A stretch of DNA of 64,000 nucleotides, taken from NCBI RefSeq assembly GCF_013377855.1, contig NZ_JABXYJ010000002.1:186001-250000 (forward strand), written 5' to 3'. The notes under the pieces were generated by a model, which saw nothing but the letters and a program-made list of their open reading frames with translations, ran no database searches and had not been told where the DNA came from. The translations under genes and the position numbers were made by a program. Below, piece after piece: positions 37,419 through 48,422 of this stretch; position 1 is the stretch's first letter, and each line of letters opens with the position of its first letter. Origin of the DNA: Cognatundibacterium oligocarboniphilum. Lineage in GTDB: Bacteria > Pseudomonadota > Gammaproteobacteria > Burkholderiales > Burkholderiaceae_D.

Positions 37419-37422
37419 ATGC

Positions 37423-37453
37423 AAAAAAAGCCGCTGATATCAGCGGCTTTTTT
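37423..37453. terminator. Bidirectional terminator between ETF-QO and NUDIX genes
   Basis: AGCCGCTG-ATAT-CAGCGGCT forms a perfect stem, flanked by seven As on the left and six Ts on the right. It ends the ETF-QO transcript rightward and the complex I operon transcript leftward. Confidence 0.93.
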
Positions 37454-37468
37454 AGTCTTGTACTTGTT

Positions 37469-38032
37469 TTACCAGATTGAACTCAAAATTTTCTCCAGCC
37501 AGAATATTCCGATCACCGTTTTCACATCAGTGATTGTTCCATCCCGTACCCACTGCATCAATTCAGCATGAGATGCACTAAAAGTTTCGAGAAATTCCTC
37601 ATCATCCAGTGTCGCCGTTCCTTGTGTCAATTCTTCAGCAATATAAATTTCAAGATGTTCGTCTGAATATGCTATGGCATTATGAATTGTGCACAGATGG
37701 CGCCATTGAGCCGCACTATATCCTGTTTCTTCTTTCAGTTCTCGTTGTGCGCAGATTAAGGGATCTTCACCGGGATCAATTTTTCCGGCTGGAAACTCAA
37801 TAAATACACGATTCAGTGGGTAGCGGAATTGCCGCTCCATCAAAACGGTTCCATCGGATAACAAGGGAATAACAACGACAGCTCCAGGGTGCCTGATGAA
37901 TTCTCTTGATGCCTTTTTGCCATCAGGTAAGGTAATAATATCTTTCTGAATATGCAGAAAGTCGCCTTCGTACACCAGTTCACCATGAATTTTCGTTTCT
38001 CGTAAATGACGATCTGATAAAAGGTCAGCCAT
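37469..38032 (-). CDS. NUDIX hydrolase, ADP-ribose pyrophosphatase-like
   Basis: 187 residues. The complete Nudix box G-x5-E-x7-R-E-L-x-E-E-x-G-Y is at about 83-105 (GKIDPGED...QRELKEETGY). The upstream FIEFPAG is typical of ADP-ribose/NDP-sugar pyrophosphatases. It would hydrolyse ADP-ribose, in keeping with NADH turnover. It overlaps the DUF2818 gene by 8 bases and is the last gene of the nuo transcript, a placement common in Burkholderiales. Confidence 0.92.
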   Translation of the reverse strand: MADLLSDRHLRETKIHGELVYEGDFLHIQKDIITLPDGKKASREFIRHPGAVVVIPLLSDGTVLMERQFRYPLNRVFIEFPAGKIDPGEDPLICAQRELKEETGYSAAQWRHLCTIHNAIAYSDEHLEIYIAEELTQGTATLDDEEFLETFSASHAELMQWVRDGTITDVKTVIGIFWLEKILSSIW

Positions 38033-38327
38033 GTCTTTTTCTCAGATAACGAAATACAAATCCTGGAAATGCCAGAACCAAAAACAAGCACAATGTTATG
38101 GCATAAAATTCCCAGCCTTGCTGAAATCTATTTCCGGCATTTCTTTCTAATAACATCCCAATGCCACCAACGACAAAATAAAGTATCAGTAACTCTAAAG
38201 CCCGGCACCATAACGGTTTACTAAAAGAAAAACGCTGTACCGCAATGATTGCGAAACAGCGTTCGTTCATAAATGGTGTATTGGCAGCTAACACTGCCAA
38301 TATCACTATTAACCAAATTGAAGTCAT
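38025..38327 (-). CDS. DUF2818 family membrane protein
   Basis: 100 residues from the ATG at 38327; the open frame begins at a TTG three codons earlier. Three hydrophobic helices are likely (about 1-17, 41-61, 74-92). It belongs to DUF2818, a family found after nuoN in Burkholderiales. The function is unknown; location suggests a link to complex I assembly or stability, which is only an inference. It starts 21 bp after the nuoN stop. Confidence 0.85.
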   Translation of the reverse strand: MTSIWLIVILAVLAANTPFMNERCFAIIAVQRFSFSKPLWCRALELLILYFVVGGIGMLLERNAGNRFQQGWEFYAITLCLFLVLAFPGFVFRYLRKRHG

Positions 38328-38348
38328 GCTACTCAAAAAATTTAAGCC

Positions 38349-39824
38349 TCAGGATGCCAGCGTTTTAACAATTGCTTTTAAACATATGTTCATCAGACCG
38401 CCTGGCATCAAGCCCAACAATAGTACCGCTGCACCATTCAGACTCAATACGATACGTACATCCGCACTTGGATTAATGACGGCATTATCCACAGCTTCAT
38501 CAAAGTACATCAGTTTTACAACGCGCAGATAATAGAAAGTACCGATCAGAGAAAACAAAACTGCAACAACAGCCAGCCAGATTTGACCAGTTGCGACGAC
38601 AGCTTGCAATACGGATAATTTGGCATAAAAGCCCATCATTGGAGGAATACCTGCCAATGAGAACATGAGCAGCAGCATCACAAACGCAAACCAAGGGGAA
38701 CGCTTATTCAGTCCTTTCAAGTCTTCCAGATTTTCAGCTTCAAACCCGGAACGCGCCATCAGCATAATGACGCCAAAAGTTCCCAGCGTCGTTAAAACAT
38801 AGGTAATGCTGTAAAACATTGCAGAACTATATGCGTCTGCGGCAAAGCTGACATTGCCCTGAGCCACACCGGACAACATTCCCAGTAACATAAAACCCAT
38901 CTGGGAAATTGTTGAATACGCCAGCATACGCTTCAGATTCGTCTGTGCAATTGCCGTCAGATTACCGATTGCCATCGAAAGAACGGCCAGTACGACCAGC
39001 ATTTGCTGCCAGTCCACAGCCTGAGGAAATAAACCTTCAACCAATAAGCGGAAAGTAATCGCAAACGCCGCTAATTTGGGTGCACCACCTAATAACAGAG
39101 TCACAGCCGTTGGAGACCCCTGATACACATCGGGAACCCACATGTGGAACGGCACAACACCGAGTTTAAATGCCAGACCAGCCACCAAAAATACGATGCC
39201 AAACACCAGAATAGTTTTATTCGCGGCAGGAGAGGACGCGACTTTGGCAACTTCTGCCAATTCCAATGACCCTGTCGCACCATACAACATAGAGATACCG
39301 TACAACATAAACCCGGATGCCAATGCACCGAGAATGAAATACTTCATCGCGGCCTCTGTAGACACCGTATGATCACGGCGCAATGCAACCAATGCATATA
39401 ATGCTAAAGACATTAACTCCAGTCCGAGGTAAATGATCAGGAAATTATTTCCCGAAATCATAACCATCTGACCTAATAAAGAGAACAAGGCAAGAACGTA
39501 AAATTCTCCGCCCAACTTACCATTGCTCATGCCACGATCAGTAACATATTGCCGGGAATAAACCAGTGTCATACCTACCGCAAGATAAGAGAATAACTTG
39601 AGAACCATCGACATCGGATCAGACACGAACATATTATGACTGACATATGCGGAAGTCCCCTCACTAGCCGTCACAACGGTCAATACCCCAGAAATACCTA
39701 ATGTAATGATAGTCAGCACATAGGTCAGATTGCGTTTACTGTCTGCAATAAACATGTCGACCAGCAAGATGACACAGGTTGCCAGCAGCAAAAATATTTC
39801 AGGATAAAGTGGTGTGAAGTTCAT
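38349..39824 (-). CDS. nuoN: NADH-quinone oxidoreductase subunit N
   Basis: 491 residues with about 14 membrane helices, antiporter-like. It is one of three proton-pumping subunits of complex I together with NuoL and NuoM. Conserved features include the charged residues in the discontinuous helices (for example [18 protein letters not shown] and [19 protein letters not shown]). It is the last nuo subunit gene; 78 bp separate it from nuoM. Confidence 0.97.
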   Translation of the reverse strand: MNFTPLYPEIFLLLATCVILLVDMFIADSKRNLTYVLTIITLGISGVLTVVTASEGTSAYVSHNMFVSDPMSMVLKLFSYLAVGMTLVYSRQYVTDRGMSNGKLGGEFYVLALFSLLGQMVMISGNNFLIIYLGLELMSLALYALVALRRDHTVSTEAAMKYFILGALASGFMLYGISMLYGATGSLELAEVAKVASSPAANKTILVFGIVFLVAGLAFKLGVVPFHMWVPDVYQGSPTAVTLLLGGAPKLAAFAITFRLLVEGLFPQAVDWQQMLVVLAVLSMAIGNLTAIAQTNLKRMLAYSTISQMGFMLLGMLSGVAQGNVSFAADAYSSAMFYSITYVLTTLGTFGVIMLMARSGFEAENLEDLKGLNKRSPWFAFVMLLLMFSLAGIPPMMGFYAKLSVLQAVVATGQIWLAVVAVLFSLIGTFYYLRVVKLMYFDEAVDNAVINPSADVRIVLSLNGAAVLLLGLMPGGLMNICLKAIVKTLAS

Positions 39825-39902
39825 ATTATTCAGTTTACTAGCATTGATCTGCTGTTGCGCTATTCGATAAAAATGAGCAACGGTCTGCTTTCATTTGTTA
39901 AA

Positions 39903-41396
39903 TCAGAGCGGTAACTTTGATGTTGCCACGTGTTTCAGAAGATCTGTTACAGACACTTGCATTGCGTCGGTAAATGGTGCCGGATATAAGCCCATCGCAA
40001 TCACGGCAATTGCCAAAATACCTAACATAAAGAACTCACGTTTGTTGATATCACTCAAATGTGCGACATGATCATTTGAAATTTTCCCAAACACAACCCG
40101 CTTAACCATCCACAACGAATATGCCGCGCCAAAAATCAAAGCTGTTGCAGCAAGCATTCCTATCCAGAAGTTGAATTTTACAGCACCCAGAATCACCATA
40201 AATTCACCGACAAAACCTGATGTCGCAGGAAGCCCGCAGTTCGCCATCGAAAACAAAACGAATAAGGCTGCAAATTTAGGCATCTTGTTTACAACGCCAC
40301 CATAATCAGCAATCTGACGGGAATGAACGCGGTCATACAAAACACCGATACACAAGAACATGGCGCCAGAGATAAAGCCGTGAGAAATCATCTGTACGAT
40401 TGCACCCTGCACTGACATATCGTTAAACATGAAGAAACCGAGCGTCACGAACCCCATGTGTGCGATGGAAGAGTAAGCAACCAGCTTTTTCATATCTGTC
40501 TGGACCAATGCAACAAGCCCAATATAGATAACGGCAATCAACGACAAGGTAATAATAAAACCACCCATGTAATGGCTTGCATCAGGTGCAATCGGCAATG
40601 AGAAACGGAGAAAACCATAAGCACCGAGCTTCAGCATAATGGCCGCCAGCACCACCGAGCCGCCGGTTGGCGCCTCAACGTGCGCATCTGGTAACCATGT
40701 ATGCACAGGCCACATTGGCACCTTCACAGCAAAAGCCATCAGGAACGCACAGAAAATCATAATCTGTGTTGAGAGTGGCAGCGGGAGCTTATGCCAGGTG
40801 AGGATATCGAAAGAGTGCCCCGACTTCAGATACAGATAAATAATAGCCACCAAGGTCAGTAATGATCCGAGCAAGGTGTACAGGAAAAATTTAAACGCAG
40901 CATAGACGCGATTTGGACCACCCCAGATACCTACAATAATATACATAGGTATCAATGTTGCCTCAAAGAAAACATAGAACAACATACCATCCGTTGCACA
41001 GAACACCCCGATCATGAGCCCGGAAAGAATCAGAAATGCGCCCATATATTGGGCAACTTGTCTTTCAATGACTTCCCACGCGGCGATCACAACGATGACA
41101 GTAATGAATGCAGTCAGAGGAACCAGCCAGAGAGAGATGCCGTCAATGCCGAGTGCATAAAAAATATTAAATTTTTCAATCCACTCATGCTTCTCAACAA
41201 ACTGCATGCCATGCGCAGCATTATCAAAATTCAGAATTAAAGGGATAGTTACCAGAAAACTGGCTAATGAGCCAATTAATGAAACTCCGCGCACCAAGCC
41301 AGGATTACTGTCTCGACCAAAGGCTAATACAAAGATACCAAACGCGATCGGACACCAAATCGCCAGGCTGAGTAAAGAGGAGGTTGACTGCATCAT
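39903..41396 (-). CDS. nuoM: NADH-quinone oxidoreductase subunit M
   Basis: 497 residues, about 14 membrane helices, antiporter-like proton channel of complex I. The motif MWPVHTWLPDAHVEAPTGGS is diagnostic for the family, with the lysine in AVKVPMW. Two adjacent ATGs (41396 and 41393) could serve as start. It lies 26 bp downstream of nuoL. Confidence 0.97.
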   Translation of the reverse strand: MMQSTSSLLSLAIWCPIAFGIFVLAFGRDSNPGLVRGVSLIGSLASFLVTIPLILNFDNAAHGMQFVEKHEWIEKFNIFYALGIDGISLWLVPLTAFITVIVVIAAWEVIERQVAQYMGAFLILSGLMIGVFCATDGMLFYVFFEATLIPMYIIVGIWGGPNRVYAAFKFFLYTLLGSLLTLVAIIYLYLKSGHSFDILTWHKLPLPLSTQIMIFCAFLMAFAVKVPMWPVHTWLPDAHVEAPTGGSVVLAAIMLKLGAYGFLRFSLPIAPDASHYMGGFIITLSLIAVIYIGLVALVQTDMKKLVAYSSIAHMGFVTLGFFMFNDMSVQGAIVQMISHGFISGAMFLCIGVLYDRVHSRQIADYGGVVNKMPKFAALFVLFSMANCGLPATSGFVGEFMVILGAVKFNFWIGMLAATALIFGAAYSLWMVKRVVFGKISNDHVAHLSDINKREFFMLGILAIAVIAMGLYPAPFTDAMQVSVTDLLKHVATSKLPL

Positions 41397-41422
41397 GATT
41401 ATATTTTTATGGCCGAGGTCAC

Positions 41423-43474
41423 TTATTTAGCAAAAGGGAAAGGCATGAAATACACAAGAAATGCCAGCACACCCAAAATCATTACGAAAGCATAGTGATA
41501 GATATAACCGCTTTGGAACAAACGAATTGCACGGGAGAACCAGGCTACCACTGTGGCGCTTCCATTCACAATCAATCCATCAATCAGCCCCTTATCACCA
41601 ACATTCCATAAGCCAGTACCGAGCACGCGCGCGCCACCAGCAAAGACGATTTCATTAAAACGGTCCATGTAATACTTATTGTCCAGCACGTTGTAGATAA
41701 TGCCGACATTTTTCTTGATCGCAGCCGGAATCGCCGGTTTGACCATGTAGAACACGTAAGAAATTACCACACCCGCCAGAGCCAGCCAGAACGGCAACGA
41801 CGTCAGCGCATGGATTGCCATCGGTACGGCGCCGTGGAATTCTTCTTTCAGTGCTTCCATCGCATGATGTGTTTCATCGACAAAAATCACGCCTTTGAAG
41901 AAGTTGCCAAACAACATTGGCTCAATCGCAAAGAAACCGATAATCACCGAAGGAATCGCCAGCAGGATCAGCGGCAGAGTCACGACCAGCGGAGACTCGT
42001 GCGGTTTTTGTCCCGGCGCCAGACCGTGATGGCCATGGTCGCCTTCTTCGTCGTCATGGTGATCGTGATGGTCGTGATGAGCATGAGCTTTACCGAAACG
42101 CTCTTCGCCGTGGAACACCAGGAAGTACATGCGGAAGGAGTAGAAAGCCGTTACGAACACACCGGCCAGCACGGCGAATTTAGCGAAGCCGGCGCCTGCC
42201 AGATGGCTTTCCATCACAGCTTCAATGATGCTGTCTTTCGAATAGAAACCGGAGAAGAAAGGCGTGCCAATCAGTGCCAGCGAACCGAGCAAGGAAGTGA
42301 TCCAGGTAATCGGCATATATTTACGCAGGCCACCCATATTGCGAATATCCTGATCGTGGTGCATGCCGATAATAACGGAGCCGGCCGCCAGGAACAGCAA
42401 GGCTTTGAAGAAAGCATGCGTCATCAGGTGGAACACAGCAACGGAGTAAGCGGAGGCACCGAGCGCAACAGTCATGTAACCGAGCTGCGACAGCGTCGAA
42501 TACGCCACCACGCGTTTGATGTCGTTCTGGATGATGCCGAGGAAGCCCATGAACAGTGCGGTAATCGCACCGATGACCATGATGAAGGACAAGGCGGTAT
42601 CGGATAATTCAAACAGCGGCGACATACGGGATACCATGAAGATACCGGCAGTCACCATGGTCGCCGCGTGAATCAGCGCGGAGATCGGGGTCGGGCCTTC
42701 CATCGAATCAGGCAGCCACACGTGCAACGGGAACTGCGCAGATTTACCCATCGCGCCGATGAACAGACAGATACAGGCTACGGTGATCAGCATCCAGTCG
42801 GTACCCGGGAACATCAGTTTCGCCAGCTCTTCTTTTTTCGCGAAGACTTCCATGTAGTTCATGGAACCGGCATATGCTAACAACAGACCTATGCCCAGAA
42901 TGAAACCGAAGTCGCCAACGCGGTTGACTAGAAAGGCTTTCATGTTGGCGTAGATGGCCGTCGGTCTGGTGTACCAGAAACCGATCAGCAGATAAGACAC
43001 CAGGCCGACCGCTTCCCAACCGAAGAACAGTTGCAGGAAGTTGTTGCTCATGACTAGCATCAGCATGGAGAAAGTGAACAGCGAAATATATGAGAAGAAG
43101 CGGTTGTAGCCCTCGTCTTCTTCCATGTAGCCAATCGTATAAATGTGCACCATCAGCGAAACGAAAGTTACCACGCACATCATCATGGCAGTCAGATTAT
43201 CGACCAAAAAACCAACTTCCAGTTTTAAACCAGCCACCTGCATCCATTGATACAAGGTAGCGTTATATGCCGGGGTACCATCCTTAAGTGCCATTAAGGT
43301 CATGAAAGAAATCACAAAAGCAATCAATACGCCAAGTATGGTTGCAGTGTGTGAGACTTTTCGCCCGACGACGTTACCAAAAAACCGAGTGCCTAACAAG
43401 CCTGCAATGGCAGATCCTGCCAATGGAGCCAGAGGTACTGCCAATAATAGTTGTGGGTTAAGTTGCCCCGCCAT
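41423..43474 (-). CDS. nuoL: NADH-quinone oxidoreductase subunit L
   Basis: 683 residues, the largest antiporter-like subunit, with the C-terminal lateral helix that braces NuoM and NuoN. The motif FPLHVWLPDSMEGPTPISALIHAATMV is spread over the central region. A histidine/aspartate-rich insert lies in the loop at about residues 463-486. E. coli NuoL has about 613 residues; part of the extra length is this insert. It follows nuoK by 79 bp containing a hairpin. Confidence 0.97.
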   Translation of the reverse strand: MAGQLNPQLLLAVPLAPLAGSAIAGLLGTRFFGNVVGRKVSHTATILGVLIAFVISFMTLMALKDGTPAYNATLYQWMQVAGLKLEVGFLVDNLTAMMMCVVTFVSLMVHIYTIGYMEEDEGYNRFFSYISLFTFSMLMLVMSNNFLQLFFGWEAVGLVSYLLIGFWYTRPTAIYANMKAFLVNRVGDFGFILGIGLLLAYAGSMNYMEVFAKKEELAKLMFPGTDWMLITVACICLFIGAMGKSAQFPLHVWLPDSMEGPTPISALIHAATMVTAGIFMVSRMSPLFELSDTALSFIMVIGAITALFMGFLGIIQNDIKRVVAYSTLSQLGYMTVALGASAYSVAVFHLMTHAFFKALLFLAAGSVIIGMHHDQDIRNMGGLRKYMPITWITSLLGSLALIGTPFFSGFYSKDSIIEAVMESHLAGAGFAKFAVLAGVFVTAFYSFRMYFLVFHGEERFGKAHAHHDHHDHHDDEEGDHGHHGLAPGQKPHESPLVVTLPLILLAIPSVIIGFFAIEPMLFGNFFKGVIFVDETHHAMEALKEEFHGAVPMAIHALTSLPFWLALAGVVISYVFYMVKPAIPAAIKKNVGIIYNVLDNKYYMDRFNEIVFAGGARVLGTGLWNVGDKGLIDGLIVNGSATVVAWFSRAIRLFQSGYIYHYAFVMILGVLAFLVYFMPFPFAK

Positions 43475-43521
43475 GATGACCCTTTTTAGCTTATTACTTT
43501 TTCTACATCACCAGCAATACA

Positions 43522-43547
43522 CAGGCTGACAATTTGTCATCAGCCTG
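43522..43547 (-). other. Intercistronic hairpin between nuoK and nuoL
   Basis: CAGGCTGA (43522-43529) and TCAGCCTG (43540-43547) form an 8-bp stem with a 10-base loop. No T-tract follows leftward, so it is more likely an mRNA stability or processing element than a terminator. Confidence 0.55.
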
Positions 43548-43553
43548 CCGATT

Positions 43554-43862
43554 TTATCCTTTGAGTGTGTCCAGATCCTCGACATTGATCGTATCGAGAT
43601 TACGGAACAACACAACCAGAATCGCCAGACCAATCGCGGACTCAGCAGCAGCAACAGTCAGAATAAAAAATACGAAAATCTGTCCTGCTGCATCGCCCAG
43701 ATAGTGGGAAAATGCGATGAAATTCATATTCACAGCTAATAGCATTAATTCGATTGCCATCAGCAGCACAATAATGTTCTTACGATTCAGGAAAATACCT
43801 ACGATAGAAATCGCGAATAAAATCGCCCCTAAAATCAGGTAATGTGTCAATGTCAACGCCAT
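43554..43862 (-). CDS. nuoK: NADH-quinone oxidoreductase subunit K
   Basis: 102 residues with three membrane helices, the usual size. The conserved glutamates of the proton path are in [11 protein letters not shown] and [14 protein letters not shown]. It is part of the membrane arm of complex I, adjacent to NuoJ. One base separates it from the nuoJ stop. Confidence 0.98.
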   Translation of the reverse strand: MALTLTHYLILGAILFAISIVGIFLNRKNIIVLLMAIELMLLAVNMNFIAFSHYLGDAAGQIFVFFILTVAAAESAIGLAILVVLFRNLDTINVEDLDTLKG

Positions 43863-43863
43863 A

Positions 43864-44496
43864 TCAGCTCTCCTGCTTGTCTGCTGCTACGATTGAGTTA
43901 CGCGCAGACTCAGCCTTCATGTTCACGATACGGATACGATCCGTGCTTTTCACTTTCACTGCTTGAGCGGGATCAATATATTTACTGTCTTTACGTTTCC
44001 GTAATGTCAGCGCCACTGCAGCGACAATTGCGAGTAGCAAAATTGCAGCAGCAACTTCAAATGCCAGTTGATAGTGAGTAAAAATGACGATACCGAGATT
44101 TTTAGTGTTACCGATTGTCTCGGCTGACGCAGGGATATGATTTTCCGGACGTAAAAAACCTTTCCACAATACAGCAGACATTTCAAGAACAATCACCACG
44201 CCTACAGTCGCGGCCAACGGAAAGTGGCTCCAGAAACCTGCACGGAGTTTATCCAGATTAATATCGAGCATCATCACAACGAACAGGAACAGCACCATGA
44301 CTGCACCAACGTAGACCAACACCAGTACGATGGCCAGGAATTCAGCTTTCAACAATAACCAGATTCCCGCAGCAGTAAAAAATGACAAAACCAGAAATAA
44401 AGCAGCATGAACGGGGTTGCGCGCTGTAATCACCTGAGTAGCAGCAAGCACGAGAATTGCTGAGAAAACATAAAATAATACGGTGGTAAATTCCAT
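43864..44496 (-). CDS. nuoJ: NADH-quinone oxidoreductase subunit J
   Basis: 210 residues from the ATG at 44496 ([15 protein letters not shown]); the open frame runs further upstream into nuoI sequence and that part is not real. Five membrane helices are expected, with the pi-bulge helix region [18 protein letters not shown]. The hydrophilic C-terminal tail is highly charged. It lies 16 bp after nuoI. Confidence 0.97.
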   Translation of the reverse strand: MEFTTVLFYVFSAILVLAATQVITARNPVHAALFLVLSFFTAAGIWLLLKAEFLAIVLVLVYVGAVMVLFLFVVMMLDINLDKLRAGFWSHFPLAATVGVVIVLEMSAVLWKGFLRPENHIPASAETIGNTKNLGIVIFTHYQLAFEVAAAILLLAIVAAVALTLRKRKDSKYIDPAQAVKVKSTDRIRIVNMKAESARNSIVAADKQES

Positions 44497-44512
44497 ATCG
44501 AAATCGTTCCAA

Positions 44513-45001
44513 TTAGCGGTAAGCGGCATCAGCAGCACGTGCTGCTGCGATTTGAGGCTCGTAGCGATCACCAACGGCCAGTAACATTTCTTTTGTAAAG
44601 TACAAATCGCCTCGTTTCTCACCATGATATTCAAGCACATGTGTTTCAACGATCGAATCGACCGGGCATGACTCTTCACAAAAACCGCAGAAAATACACT
44701 TGGTCAAATCAATGTCATAACGCGTAGTGCGGCGTGTGCCATCTGAACGCTGATCAGACTCAATCGTAATTGCCATAGCCGGGCAAACTGCTTCACATAA
44801 TTTGCAAGCTATACAACGCTCTTCGCCATTTGGATAGCGACGCAATGCATGCAACCCCCGGAAACGCGGAGACTGTGGTGTCTTCTCTTCGGGGAACTGG
44901 ACAGTAATTTTGCGTGCGAACATATAGCGACCAGTCAGCGCCAGTCCTTTCAGCAGTTCACGCAGCATCAAGCTGCCAAAAAAATCCTTAATCGCTTCCA
45001 T
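44513..45001 (-). CDS. nuoI: NADH-quinone oxidoreductase subunit I
   Basis: 162 residues. Two 4Fe-4S clusters (N6a and N6b) are bound by [12 protein letters not shown] and [12 protein letters not shown]. An amphipathic N-terminal helix anchors it to the membrane arm. It passes electrons from NuoG toward NuoB. It lies 12 bp after nuoH. Confidence 0.98.
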   Translation of the reverse strand: MEAIKDFFGSLMLRELLKGLALTGRYMFARKITVQFPEEKTPQSPRFRGLHALRRYPNGEERCIACKLCEAVCPAMAITIESDQRSDGTRRTTRYDIDLTKCIFCGFCEESCPVDSIVETHVLEYHGEKRGDLYFTKEMLLAVGDRYEPQIAAARAADAAYR

Positions 45002-45013
45002 TTTTTCAGCCTT

Positions 45014-46084
45014 TTACTTCCAGATATTCCACGAGGTTTGCATCCAAGCAGCCACAATCACCAGATACACCAAAGTCAGAGGGATAAACACTTTCCAGCC
45101 GAGACGCATGATCTGATCATAACGGTAGCGTGGGAAAGATGCACGTGCCCAGATGAACAGCGATACCACGAAAAAGGTTTTCACGCCCAGCCAGATCCAG
45201 CCCGGAATCCAGTTGAAAATAATGGAATTCAGCGGAGCAGACCAGCCCCCCAAGAACATCAGCGATGCCATCGCGGAGATCAGGATCATGTTCGCGTATT
45301 CGGCGAGGAAGAACATCGCAAACGACATACCGGAATATTCCACCATGTGACCGGCAACGATTTCAGATTCACCTTCGACCACGTCGAAAGGATGGCGATT
45401 CGTTTCAGCGATACCGGAGATCACATAAACGACGAACATCGGTAGCAACGGCAACCAGTTCCAAGAGAACAGATTCAAGCCGTGGCTGGCAGCAAAACCT
45501 TTAGTCTGCGCATTGACAATATCAGTCAAGTTCAGACTGCCGGATACCATCAGCACGATCACCAGCACGAAGCCCATCGCGATTTCATACGAAACCATTT
45601 GCGCCGAAGCACGCATCGCTCCGAGAAATGCGTATTTAGAATTGGATGCCCAGCCCGCAATAATGATGCCGTATACTTCCATTGAAGTGATCGCCATGAT
45701 CAACAGCAATCCGGCATTAACGTTAGCCAAGACAGTTTCCGGGCCGAACGGAACAACCGACCAAGCTGCTAATGCCGGCATGATCGTCATAATCGGCGCC
45801 AGAATAAATAAGACTTTATTTGCTTTAGCTGGTACTACAATTTCTTTCAACAGCAACTTCAACGCATCAGCAATTGGTTGCAGCAATCCGGCAGGGCCAA
45901 CGCGATTCGGGCCGAGGCGGATATGCATCCAGCCAATCATCTTGCGTTCCCATAAGGTCAGATAGGCGACGCACCCCATCACAGGCAAAGTAATGCAGAC
46001 AATCTTGATCAGGGTCCATACCAATGGCCAGAAATAACCAAGATATTGCTGACCTAAAGTGTTAATAGTGAGCAGCAAATTCAT
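45014..46084 (-). CDS. nuoH: NADH-quinone oxidoreductase subunit H
   Basis: 356 residues, eight or more membrane helices. It forms most of the quinone chamber and links the redox arm to the proton channels. Conserved stretches include [25 protein letters not shown] and [19 protein letters not shown]. Its ATG overlaps the stop of nuoG by one base (TAATG), so translation is coupled. Confidence 0.98.
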   Translation of the reverse strand: MNLLLTINTLGQQYLGYFWPLVWTLIKIVCITLPVMGCVAYLTLWERKMIGWMHIRLGPNRVGPAGLLQPIADALKLLLKEIVVPAKANKVLFILAPIMTIMPALAAWSVVPFGPETVLANVNAGLLLIMAITSMEVYGIIIAGWASNSKYAFLGAMRASAQMVSYEIAMGFVLVIVLMVSGSLNLTDIVNAQTKGFAASHGLNLFSWNWLPLLPMFVVYVISGIAETNRHPFDVVEGESEIVAGHMVEYSGMSFAMFFLAEYANMILISAMASLMFLGGWSAPLNSIIFNWIPGWIWLGVKTFFVVSLFIWARASFPRYRYDQIMRLGWKVFIPLTLVYLVIVAAWMQTSWNIWK

Positions 46085-48390
46085 TACGCACGCTCCACAG
46101 TAATCGCACCAAACATACCATCGAGACTGCTGGTCAATTGATGGCCGGCAGCAACACGAACGACGTTTTCTGGCAAGGTTTGATCAATCCCGACATGCAG
46201 TAAAATCGAGCCGCCTTTACTGACTTTCACCATATCACCAGCAGCGACACCGATTTTCTGTGCATATTGTGTGCTGATCCATGCCTGCGGAGTACGGGCA
46301 TCAGCGGTTTTTTGCAGAGATTCGGCGCGGCGCACGATTGCATCAGTCGCATAGATTGAGACATCAGCAACGCGCTCTAAACTGTTTGTCGCCTGTGCAG
46401 CCAAAGCGGGTTGCAAGTTACAGAAGTTATTCAGCACGGCGCTGATATCGAGTTTACCCAGAACCTCGTCACGCACGGCTTCAGAAGTCTCGAAGTCAAA
46501 ATTTTCTAGCCCCAGCAAATTGCCAAGAACGCGCAACACTTTCCATGCTGGACGAGTATCTCCCAAAGGCTTGACTACGCCATAGAAGCTTTGCGCCCGG
46601 CCTTCGCAATTTACAAAAGTACCGGAAGTTTCAGTGAATGGTGAAACCGGCAGCAATACATCAGCGTATTCCGTGCCATGCCTGAACGGCGACATCACAA
46701 CGACCATATCTGCTTGTGCCAAGGCTGCTTGTGCTTGCACAGGATAAGCGGATTCAAGCGCAGGCTCCGCATGTAAAACGATGTAAGCTTTTTTCGCCTC
46801 GGAAAACATCGGTTTTGCATCTTTGGATGGAAACGCATTCGCAAGATAACCGCCAACCGAATTCGCAGCCTCAGTCAGATAACCGAATTTCGCTTCTGTT
46901 GCATTCGCAATCCATTCGGCAACTGCATGCAGTTTCGATGCCTCAGGGTGGTATGAGGCGGTGTTACCAAGGAATACGCCTGCTTTACCTGCGATCATGC
47001 CCTCAGCAATCGCTGTCGCTGCAGCGCTTGCCTGAACGGCTTCCATGCCAGCAGGCACTGCGAGTTCTTTTTTAGCTGCAACTGCGACTGCCACTTCTGC
47101 GAGGAAACTCAGCCATTGAGCAGGAGCGAGGATAGACTTATTCGCCAGAGGAATCAGCAGATCATCATCCGTTGCATTCAAAATGCTCAGTTTAGTGCCC
47201 AACTTGACCGACTGACGCAGGCGCGCAGCCAGTAAAGGATGGTCTTTACGGAGAAAAGACCCGATGATGAACACATTTTTTAATTGAGCGAATTCTGCAA
47301 TCGATGTGCCCAGCCATGGTTTAACCTGGCCATCAAGCGCAAAATCGGACTGGCGCAAGCGGAAATCAACGCAGTCAGAACCAAGTCCACGGACGACGCG
47401 TTGCAGCAATGTGAGCTCTTCCAGAGTTGCGCTTGGCGCTGCCACACCTGCCACTGCATTTGCACCGTGCTCATGGCGAATATTACGCAAACCATGCGCT
47501 ACGTATTCGAGCGCTGTTTGCCAATCAGTTTCCTGCCACTGTCCGCCCTGTTTGATCATCGGCTTGGTCAGACGCTGCTCGCTGTTCAGCCCTTCGTAGG
47601 AAAAACGATCTTTGTCCGACAACCAGCATTCGTTGACCTCTTCATTTTCCAGGGGAACCACGCGCATGACTTTATTGTTCTTGACCTGAACGATCAGGTT
47701 GGAACCGAGACCGTCGTGGGCACTGACCGATTTACGACGTGACAACTCCCAGGTACGTGCAGAGTAGCGGAATGGCTTGGAAGTCAGCGCACCGACCGGG
47801 CACAGATCGATCATATTGCCGGACAGTTCGGAATCGACGGTTTTACCAACGAAAGAAGTAATTTCAGAGTGCTCACCACGGTTGAGCATACCAAGTTCCA
47901 TCACACCAGCAATTTCCTGGCCGAAGCGAACGCAGCGTGTGCAATGGATACAACGGCTCATCTCCTCCATCGAGACCAGCGGGCCGACATCTTTATGGAA
48001 TACGACACGCTTTTCTTCCTGATAACGGGATGTGGTGCCACCGTAGCCGACCGCCAGATCCTGCAATTGGCATTCACCACCCTGATCGCAAATCGGACAA
48101 TCCAGCGGATGATTAATCAGCAAAAATTCCATCACTGCTTTTTGCGCCTTGACAGCCTTGTCGCTAGAGGAACGGACAATCATGCCAGGCGTCACCGGAG
48201 TAGCGCAGGCGGGCAATGGTTTCGGCGCTTTCTCAACCTCAACCAAGCACATGCGACAGTTAGCCGCAATGGATAATTTTTTGTGGTAGCAAAAATGAGG
48301 GATGTAAGTGCCAAGCTTATTGGCAGCATCCATCACCATACTGCCCTCTTGGACTTCGACTTTTTTGCCGTCTATTTCGATTTCAACCAT
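46084..48390 (-). CDS. nuoG: NADH-quinone oxidoreductase subunit G
   Basis: 768 residues. The N-terminal ferredoxin-like domain carries the 2Fe-2S site ([15 protein letters not shown]), followed by the His-Cys3 4Fe-4S site ([12 protein letters not shown]) and a four-Cys 4Fe-4S site (CIHCTRC...CPVGAL). The rest is a molybdopterin-oxidoreductase-like domain without cofactor. It carries electrons from NuoF/E to NuoI. It lies 32 bp after nuoF. Confidence 0.97.
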   Translation of the reverse strand: MVEIEIDGKKVEVQEGSMVMDAANKLGTYIPHFCYHKKLSIAANCRMCLVEVEKAPKPLPACATPVTPGMIVRSSSDKAVKAQKAVMEFLLINHPLDCPICDQGGECQLQDLAVGYGGTTSRYQEEKRVVFHKDVGPLVSMEEMSRCIHCTRCVRFGQEIAGVMELGMLNRGEHSEITSFVGKTVDSELSGNMIDLCPVGALTSKPFRYSARTWELSRRKSVSAHDGLGSNLIVQVKNNKVMRVVPLENEEVNECWLSDKDRFSYEGLNSEQRLTKPMIKQGGQWQETDWQTALEYVAHGLRNIRHEHGANAVAGVAAPSATLEELTLLQRVVRGLGSDCVDFRLRQSDFALDGQVKPWLGTSIAEFAQLKNVFIIGSFLRKDHPLLAARLRQSVKLGTKLSILNATDDDLLIPLANKSILAPAQWLSFLAEVAVAVAAKKELAVPAGMEAVQASAAATAIAEGMIAGKAGVFLGNTASYHPEASKLHAVAEWIANATEAKFGYLTEAANSVGGYLANAFPSKDAKPMFSEAKKAYIVLHAEPALESAYPVQAQAALAQADMVVVMSPFRHGTEYADVLLPVSPFTETSGTFVNCEGRAQSFYGVVKPLGDTRPAWKVLRVLGNLLGLENFDFETSEAVRDEVLGKLDISAVLNNFCNLQPALAAQATNSLERVADVSIYATDAIVRRAESLQKTADARTPQAWISTQYAQKIGVAAGDMVKVSKGGSILLHVGIDQTLPENVVRVAAGHQLTSSLDGMFGAITVERA

Positions 48391-48422
48391 GGTCTACTCT
48401 GAGTGTGCTAACCGAAGCTGGC

